A DNA stretch of 8,322 nt from JABIRQ01 sp963583595. Its GTDB lineage: Bacteria > Pseudomonadota > Alphaproteobacteria > CADEGL01. The translations under genes were made by a program, and so were the position numbers. The stretch covers positions 1-8,322 of the forward strand of contig CAUZWC010000132.1 of assembly GCA_963583595.1 (NCBI GenBank), read 5' to 3'. Positions 1-6,900 of this stretch are shown piece by piece; the stretch's first letter is position 1; each line of letters starts with the position of its first letter. The notes under the pieces were generated by a model. The model did no database searches. It was not told the origin of the DNA and was given only the letters and a program-made list of their open reading frames with translations.

Positions 1-1
1 T

Positions 2-199
2 CTGGTGGTCGGCGACGCGGGCATCGACCGCGAAGCCGTCGCGAGACAGGCCCTCCCGCCGCAACGCTTCGATAGAAAACCCTACTGGATAGATCGCGGT
101 GACTTCGGCCCGCCGACCCTATGGGGCGATGACGCGGTGGCAGGGGTGAGGCGGGCCGTGCTGGCGCTCGAGGAAATTCCGGCGGAGGCGGCGGAATGA
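2..199 (+). CDS. C-terminal end of upstream modular PKS protein (5'-partial)
   Basis: Only the last 65 codons are present; the frame is open to the left edge and stops at TGA 197-199. Near positions 53-94 it encodes LPPQRFDRKPYWID, which matches the (L)PxxxFxRxxYWI motif ending the flavodoxin-like linker after a KS (trans-AT PKS) or a KS-AT pair (cis-AT PKS). About 33 more residues follow, rich in Asp, Ala and Glu and possibly helical (DDAVAGVRRAVLALEEIPAEAAE region cut short here), and may serve as a docking tail. No catalytic domain is visible in the fragment. Because the next protein opens with a DH, this one most likely ends in a KS whose module is completed in trans. Whether a KS or a KS-AT precedes the motif cannot be told from this window. 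Confidence 0.85.
   Translation: MVVGDAGIDREAVARQALPPQRFDRKPYWIDRGDFGPPTLWGDDAVAGVRRAVLALEEIPAEAAE
184..188 (+). promoter_or_regulatory. Shine-Dalgarno site for the large PKS gene
   Basis: GGAGG sits seven bases before the ATG at 196, which is good spacing for a ribosome binding site. It lies inside the 3' end of the upstream coding region. In the frame of the large gene there are stop codons at 73, 100 and 130, and no ATG, GTG or TTG between 133 and 196, so this site and ATG 196 fix the start. Confidence 0.8.
196..199 (+). other. ATGA stop/start overlap between two PKS genes
   Basis: The TGA of the upstream gene (197-199) overlaps the ATG of the next (196-198). Such overlaps usually mean translational coupling within one operon, which here would keep the two halves of a split module in step. 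The coupling itself is inferred. Confidence 0.85.
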
Positions 200-999
200 C
201 CGAAGTTCTTCGCTTCTCGACGCGACTCCAGGCCGATGACTTCGTGGTCGCCGATCACCGGGTGCACGGCGTGCGGATCATGCCGGGGGTCGCCTTCCTC
301 GACATGGTCTGGCGGTTGCTGGAAGCCAAAGGCTACGACCCGACCCGGGTCGAGATCCGCGACGTGCTCTTCTCCGAGGCGGTCGCCCTGGCCGAGGGCG
401 AGGCCCGGCGTATCGTCATCGAGGCGGCTGCAAGCGGCGATGTCTGGGAGGTGGTCGCGCGCAGCCGGATCGAGGATCGCAGCGGAGCCGCGTGGAGCGA
501 GAATTTCCGTTGCCGTGTCCATTTCGGATGGGCGGGTGACGAGGCGGCAGGTTCGACGCCGTTCGATGCGACGGGTGCGGCCGTGCTGGCGATGGATGAG
601 GTCTATGCCCGTGCCCGCGCGGTCGTGATCGACCACGCGGCGCGGATGCGGATGACGGGAGAAATCCGCAAGGCCGCGAGTGCCGCCGAAGCCAGCCTTG
701 TCCTGACGCCGGAAGCGGCCGAATACGAAACCGATTACATCGTCCATCCGGCGGTGCTCGACACGGCGACCCTCGTGCCCTTCGTCTTCCGCGATTCGGC
801 GCGGATCACCAAACCCTATATCCCGCTTTCCATCGAACGGGTGACCCTGGCGGGTCCAGTCGACGGCCCCGTTCTGGTGCGCGTGACCCACGATCCCGCG
901 AATGACGCAGGCGGCGATCTCCTCTTCCACGACTACACGCTGTGCGATCCGGCGGGCCGCACCCTCGTCCGGGTCGAGCGGCTCTGCGCCAAACAGATT
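196..999 (+). other. Dehydratase-like (DH) double-hotdog domain, atypical
   Basis: Residues 1-268. The first catalytic motif HxxxGxxxxP is intact (H21, G25, P30, within ADHRVHGVRIMPGVAFLDM), typical of PKS dehydratases that remove water from a beta-hydroxyacyl-ACP. The second motif, normally DxxxQ/H, reads LDTATL: the Asp (D189, after HPAVL) is kept but the Gln/His position is Leu (L193). The usual GYxYGPxF segment is also eroded: residues 145-151 read IDHAARM, with Ala-Ala (A148, A149) where Gly-Pro is expected. The domain starts only about 20 residues before the catalytic His, so the HPLL-type N-terminal piece of many DHs is missing and there is no room for an added N-terminal docking helix. 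With both catalytic residues present it may still dehydrate, but it could be impaired or have another double-hotdog role such as double-bond shifting or oxa-cyclisation. The family call is firm; the activity is uncertain. Confidence 0.85.
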
Positions 1000-3900
1000 C
1001 GGACCGCCGAAGGCCTGTCGCCGGCCGCGAAGCGTCCCATGACTGGGAAGACCGCGCGGCCCGCGATGCCCGCATCACCCGCGCCAACCGGGGACGGTGC
1101 GCCGATCCCAAGCCAGGTCGCCGTCGAAACATTCCTTTCATCCTATTTCGGCTCGGTCACGGGCCAAACGATCGGTGGCGAGGACCTCGAAACCGGTTTT
1201 TACGATCTTGGCCTGGACAGCACCGACCTTTTGGAGGCTGTGCGCTATCTGGAGCGCGGGTTGGGGTCGGAGCTCTATCCGACCTTGCTGTTTGAGCGGA
1301 GCACGGTGCGGGGGCTTGCTGGGTATCTGTGGGAGGAGCACCGGGCGGGGGTGAACGGGTTGCTCGCGTCGGGCGGCGCAGTATCGGAGCGGGCACCCGG
1401 TGCGCCAGCCGCGCATTCTCCGGCAGAGACGCTGTACCTACGCCCGGTCTGGCAGGAGGCGGCGCTGGGCGCGGAGGCGGCGGCGGCGGGTGCGCTGCTG
1501 GCGCGGGGCGCGGGGGCCGATGCGGTCGCATCGTCGTGGCCGGGCGAGCGGACGGAGATACCCGATGAGGCCTCCGCGGCGTTGTTTGCCTGGCAGGGCG
1601 AGACGGATGCCGCCGATCTTCTGTCCCTTGCCGGTGCGTTGCCGCGCGAAGCGACGCTGGTCACGACCCATGGCGGCGGGGCCGAGGGCCTGGGTCTCGC
1701 GGGCCTGCTGGCGAGCGTGGCGCGGGAACGGCCGGGCATGCGGCTGGTCGCGCTGGAAGGGGCGAGGCTGGAACAGGCAATCGCGGAACTGCGTCGGGCG
1801 GCGGCGGGCTTCCGGTCCGTGCGCTACCGCGACGGGGTGCGCGAGGAAGCGGGCTTCGTCGAGGCAGTGGCGGAACCTCATGCCCTGCCCGAAGGCGGCG
1901 CCTGGGCGATCACGGGCGGTCTGGGCGGTCTGGGCCTGACTTTCGCCAGAGCTCTGGCGGCGCGGGGCGCCAAGGTCGGCCTGATCGGGCGCAGCGCTCC
2001 CGATCCCGATTTGTCGAAGGACCTGGAAGCCGACGGCATCGTCTTCGCGCAGGGCGACGTGACGGAACGGGAGTCTCTGAAGCCAGCCCTGGAGGCGGTC
2101 CGAGCCAAGATCGGCCCGCTGACGGGGGTAATCCACGCGGCCGGGGTTCTGCGCGACGGTCTGGCGGGCAGGACGAGCGCGGCGGAGGTCGAGGTGGTCC
2201 TGGCGCCCAAGATCGCGGGCGCACGGCATCTGGACGAACTGACCCGGGACGACCCGCTGGACTGGTTCGTGTTGTTCGGCTCGGCGACAGGGAGCCTGGG
2301 GAATGCGGGTCAGGGCGCCTATGGCTACGCCAATGGCTGGCTGGCCGGCTTCGCGGCGGAGCGGACGGGACCGGGGCGCAGCCTGACCCTGGGCTGGCCG
2401 CTCTGGGAAAGGGGCATGGCGGCGGATAGTGCTGAGGATGCCGAGAACCTTCGCGCGCGCCTCGGCTTGGTGCCGCTGGACGCGGAAGCGGGCCTGGCAG
2501 CCTTCGTGGCGAGTCTGGGCCAGGACGCGCCGCATCTGGTGGTGCTTCACGGGGAAGCGGAACGCCTGCGATCGGCGCTGGAGTTGGAGGCTCCCACCAC
2601 AACACCGCGCTCCTACCCCGAACCGGTAAAGCCCGCTGCAGGCGCCGTCACGCCCACCGCAGGTGCAATCGCGGTGATCGGGCTGGCGGGGCGTTATCCG
2701 GGGGCGGTGGATCTGCGGGCCTTCTGGCGGAACCTGGCCGAGGGTGTGGACGGGGTAGGAGAGGTGCCACCGGAGCGGTGGGACCACCGGGCCTACTTCG
2801 ATGCGGAAGGAGAGATGCCGGGGACGAGCTGGTCGCGCTGGGGCGGCTTCCTGGAGGGGATCGATCTGTTCGATCCGCTGTTCTTCGGGATCTCGCCCAG
2901 GGAAGCGAAGGTGATGGACCCGCAGGAACGGCTGTTCCTGGAGACGGCCTGGGCGGCGCTGGAGGACGGGGCGCTGTCGCGGGATTCGGTGAAGGGAAGG
3001 AAGGTCGGGGTCTATGCCGGGGTGATGTGGAGCCAGTACCAGCTCTACGGGCTGGCGGCGGCGCAGGCGGGGAGCTGGCTGCAGCCGATGTCGTTCAACT
3101 CTTCGGTGGCGAACCGGCTGAGCCATGTGCTGGACCTGCACGGGCCGAGCCTGAGCCTGGACACGGCGTGTTCGTCCTCGCTGACGGCGCTGCATCTGGC
3201 GATCGAGAGCCTGAGGCGGGGGGAATGCGAGCTGGCCTTCGCGGGCGGGGTGAACCTGACCCTGCATCCCTCGAAGTACCAGTTCCTGGGGCAGGGCAGG
3301 ATGCTGTCGCGGGACGGCAAGTGCCGTGCCTTCGGGGACGGGGGCGACGGCTATGTGCCCGGAGAGGGCGTGGGCGTCGCGCTGCTGAAACCGCTGAACA
3401 AGGCGCTGGAGGACGGCGATCCGATCCGGGGTGTGATCCTGGGCAGCGGGGTGAGCCATGGGGGGAAGACGGCGGGCTACACGGTGCCCTCGGCGGAGCG
3501 CCAGGCGGAGTTGATCCAAAGCGTGCTGGCGGAAGCGGGGATCGCACCCGAAGAGGTGAGCTATGTGGAGGCGCATGGGACGGGGACGGCGCTGGGCGAT
3601 CCGATCGAGGTCGAGGGCCTGAAGGCGGCCTTCGGGAAAGAGGCACAGACCCCCTGGTGCGCGCTGGGCTCTGTGAAATCGAATATCGGGCATCTTGAAT
3701 CGGCGGCGGGGATCGCGGGGCTGACGAAGCTGCTGCTGCAGCTCGAAGCCCAGGAACTGGTGCCGAGCCTGCATGCGGAGCCCTTGAACCGTCATCTTGC
3801 GATCGAGGGCACGCCGTTCCGGGTGCAGACCCGACGAAGCGACTGGACGACGACCGCATCGCGGCGGATCGGGGGTCTGTCCTCCTTCGGGGCGGGGGGC

Positions 3901-6900
3901 ACGAATGCGCATCTGCTGGCCGCGGAAGCGCCGCGGCGCAACGACGCGCCGAGCGCCAGCACCGGGCCGGAACTGATCGTGCTCTCCGCGCGCTCCAAGG
4001 ACGCCCTCAGGCAACGCGCCCGCGACCTCAGGCAATGGATCGAAACACGGGATGGCGCGGTGGTGGCGGGCGCCTCTCAGTTCGCGGAGTTGGTTGCGAT
4101 ATTGACCGAGGGAGCGGGGCGGATTCTCGGTGTCGGGGTGGAGGCGATCGATGTCGAAGAGGACTGGGAGGGCCTTGGCCTCTCCGGCGCGCGGCTGGCC
4201 GCTTGGCAGGCCGATATCGAATCCCGACTCGATCGGCCGCTGGCAAACGACCTGATCGGGCGGAGCGGCACCATCGAGGCCCTGGCGCGTGACCTGGCCG
4301 GGAGCGAGGGCGGGGCCGGATCGCCGGCGGGTGAAATCGCGGCCCTCGCGCATACGCTTCAGGTCGGGCGGACGGTATTTATGGAACGATTCGCCGTCAT
4401 CGCCAACGATCTCGGCGCGGTGGCGGAGGGCCTTTCGGCCTTCCTTGCGGGCGAGACCTTGCCGGTCGAAGGTCCCGCCGACCTCAGCGCGGCAGCGGAA
4501 TGGTTCCTCGCTGGCGAGTCCGTCGATTGGCGAGCGTTGCGAAAGACGCCGCCGCCGAGACGGCTGCATGGATTGCCGACCTATCCCTTCGAGCGGCAGA
4601 GCTATTGGGTCACGCCGATCGTCTTCGACAGATCGATGCAGGCGCCCTTGCCCATGGCGGTGGCGCCGGATGCCGCCGGAGCTGGCGATACGGGCGATTT
4701 TCTGTTTCTCCCGCGCTGGCGGCGGATACCGCTGCATGCAGTCGTGGAGGAACGCGCCGGCCTTGCTTGGGTCGTGGCCGATGCGTCGCGCAAGGGCGCG
4801 GCCGAGCTGCTGGCGGGAAGCCGGGTGGCGCGGGTCTTGTCCTGGGGTGAAGCGATCGTGGCAGCGGCGGATGCGCCGGACGAAATCGTTCTGCTGCCCG
4901 GTGGCGCGAATGCATTGTCGGATCTGATGCGGCTGCTCCAAAGCCTGGGCCGCGCACGCGGCGAGGCGATGGGGGGCTTGCGCCTGCGCCTCGTCACCCG
5001 GCGCGGGCATGCCGTGTTGCCGGGCGAGGAAATCGAAACGGTTCAGGCGGGCTTGAGCGCCTTCCTGCGATCGGCCCTGCATGAATGGCCCGGGGCGGAA
5101 GCTGTTTGCATCGATCTGGACTCGGACGAGGATGTCGCGGGCGTTCTTGCCGCGCCCTGCGCCAGTCCTGTTCCCGACTTCGCTCTGCGCGGCGGTGCCG
5201 GATTCCGGCGCGTGCTTCATCCGCTTACCTTTTCGCTCGAGGCCGGCGGGTTGCGCGATGGGCTGCGCGTGTTGATCGCAGGAGGCGGTGGGCAGGTCGG
5301 CAGGGAATTGGCGGTCGAACTGGCGCGCAGCGCGCATGCCCGCGTGGCGCTGGTCGGCCGGCGAGCGGCGGATGCGACCATCGCCGGTACGATCCAGGCT
5401 GCCGCCGATGCGGGCGGCGAGGCGGTCTATCTGCGCGGCGACGTGACCGACGCGGGTTCGATCCGCAAGGCCGTGGCCGAGGCGGTCCGGTTTTTCGGCG
5501 GCCTCGATCTCGTCATCCACGGCGCGGTCTCCTATGGCGAGCGGGCGTTGTCGGACCTTTCGGAGGGCGATCTGGCCGCGACCTGGGAGCCGAAGGTCGA
5601 GGGGCTCGAGATCCTGGTGGAGGCTGTGCGCGACCGGCCACTCGACGCCTTCGTCGTCTTCTCCTCGGCGCAGATCTATGCGGGCAATACCGGACGCGCC
5701 CATTACGCCGCCTCCTGCGCCGCCGCAGTGGCCTGCGCCAATCGGATCGCGGCGGATGCGCCCTGGCCGGTGCGGGTGATCGATTGGGGCTTCTGGGATG
5801 TCGGCGAACTCGCGACCGAGGCGGTTCGTGCGGCGCTGCGTAAACAGGGTGCCACCGGCCTGTCGGTCGCGGATGGGGCCGAAGCCCTGGCGCGGATCGT
5901 GGCGGGACCGGCGTTCCAGGTCGCTGCCCTGCGGCTCGATCCAGCCATGTGGCCTTTCGCCGGGATCGAGGACGGTGCGGGTTTCGAGGCGACCGGCCTG
6001 GCCGCACCGTCCTGTTTCAATGCCGTCCGCGCTCTCACTGCCGCGCCGGACGGAGAGGGAGCGGTCGCGCGGGCGCGCACCGATTTCGAGGCGGTCAATT
6101 GCCATGCCGTCGCGCGGTTCCACGATCTGCTGCGCGAGCGGGGCCTGTTCCGCGATCCGGGTATCCGGCATGAGGATCATGAAATCGTAGCGGCCTTTGG
6201 TGTCGTGCCGCGCCATCGGCGCTTTCTGGATGCCGCTCTCGCGCATCTCGCGGCGGCGGGACGAATCGCTCCGCAAGGCGAGGGCGTCTGGCAGTCAGTC
6301 AGGGGTGTTTCCGATGCGCCGGCGGTCGGCGCGCGTTCCGCCGATGCGGGTGCGATGGGCGCGGAAGCGGCGTTGCTGGATCGCTGCCTCGACGACTTGC
6401 CCGCCGTCCTGACGGGGAAACTCGAAGCGACGGAAGTGCTGTTCCCCGACGGCTCGCCGGAGTCGATCCAGAAGGTCTATCGCGGCAATCCGGTTTCCGA
6501 TTGGTTCAACGCCCAGGCGGCATCGGCGGTGGCCGCGCGCGCCCAGGCGGCGCTCGACGCGGGTGAAAAGTCCCTGCGGATCGTCGAGATCGGCGCGGGC
6601 AGCGGCGGCACGACCGAGGCGGTCCTGGCCGCCCTTTCGCCCTTCGCCAATCGGTTGCGGCTCGATTACACCTTCACCGATCTGTCGCCGGGCTTCGTGA
6701 AGGCGGCGGCGCGGCGTTTCGGTGACGGCAGGCCGTGGTTCAAGACCAGGACGCTCGATATCGAGGACGATCCGGCCGGGCAGGGCTTCGCAACGGGCGC
6801 CGCCGATCTGATCCTTGCCGCCAATGTCCTCCATGCCACCCGTCGCATGGCGCGCAGCCTGGGCCATGCCGCCCGTCTGCTGCGTCCGCGCGGCTGGCTG

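Noticed and set aside
1..199. A possible frameshift splitting one ancestral PKS gene at the ATGA
   Set aside because: The downstream gene has a good Shine-Dalgarno site (GGAGG, seven bases from ATG), the upstream protein has a plausible tail after its YWI motif, and protein breaks at KS/DH borders are known in trans-AT systems. A real gene boundary is the simpler reading.
1201..1260. ACP1 as a beta-branching carrier
   Set aside because: The helix after S342 lacks the flag Trp associated with beta-branching ACPs, and no HMG-CoA-synthase-like gene is in the window.
1381..1520. GGC/GCG-rich run as a possible tandem repeat
   Set aside because: It is an Ala/Gly-rich linker and KR1 start (with an alanine run) written in GC-rich codons. 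No regular repeat unit was found.
2778..3698. A 306-codon plus-strand frame overlapping KS1
   Set aside because: It is an out-of-frame, Gly/Ala/Arg-rich shadow of KS1. The KS motifs with Cys and both His residues are read in the other frame.
4084..4305. Calling the linker insert a third functional ACP
   Set aside because: The phosphopantetheine Ser is Gly (G1331) and the preceding Asp is Ser, so it cannot be a normal carrier.
1438..6276. A very long open reading frame (1,612 codons) on the minus strand
   Set aside because: It lies opposite a plus-strand frame with unmistakable PKS domains. High GC at codon third positions removes stops from the opposite strand, and its translation (Arg, Pro, Gln and His rich) shows no recognisable domain.
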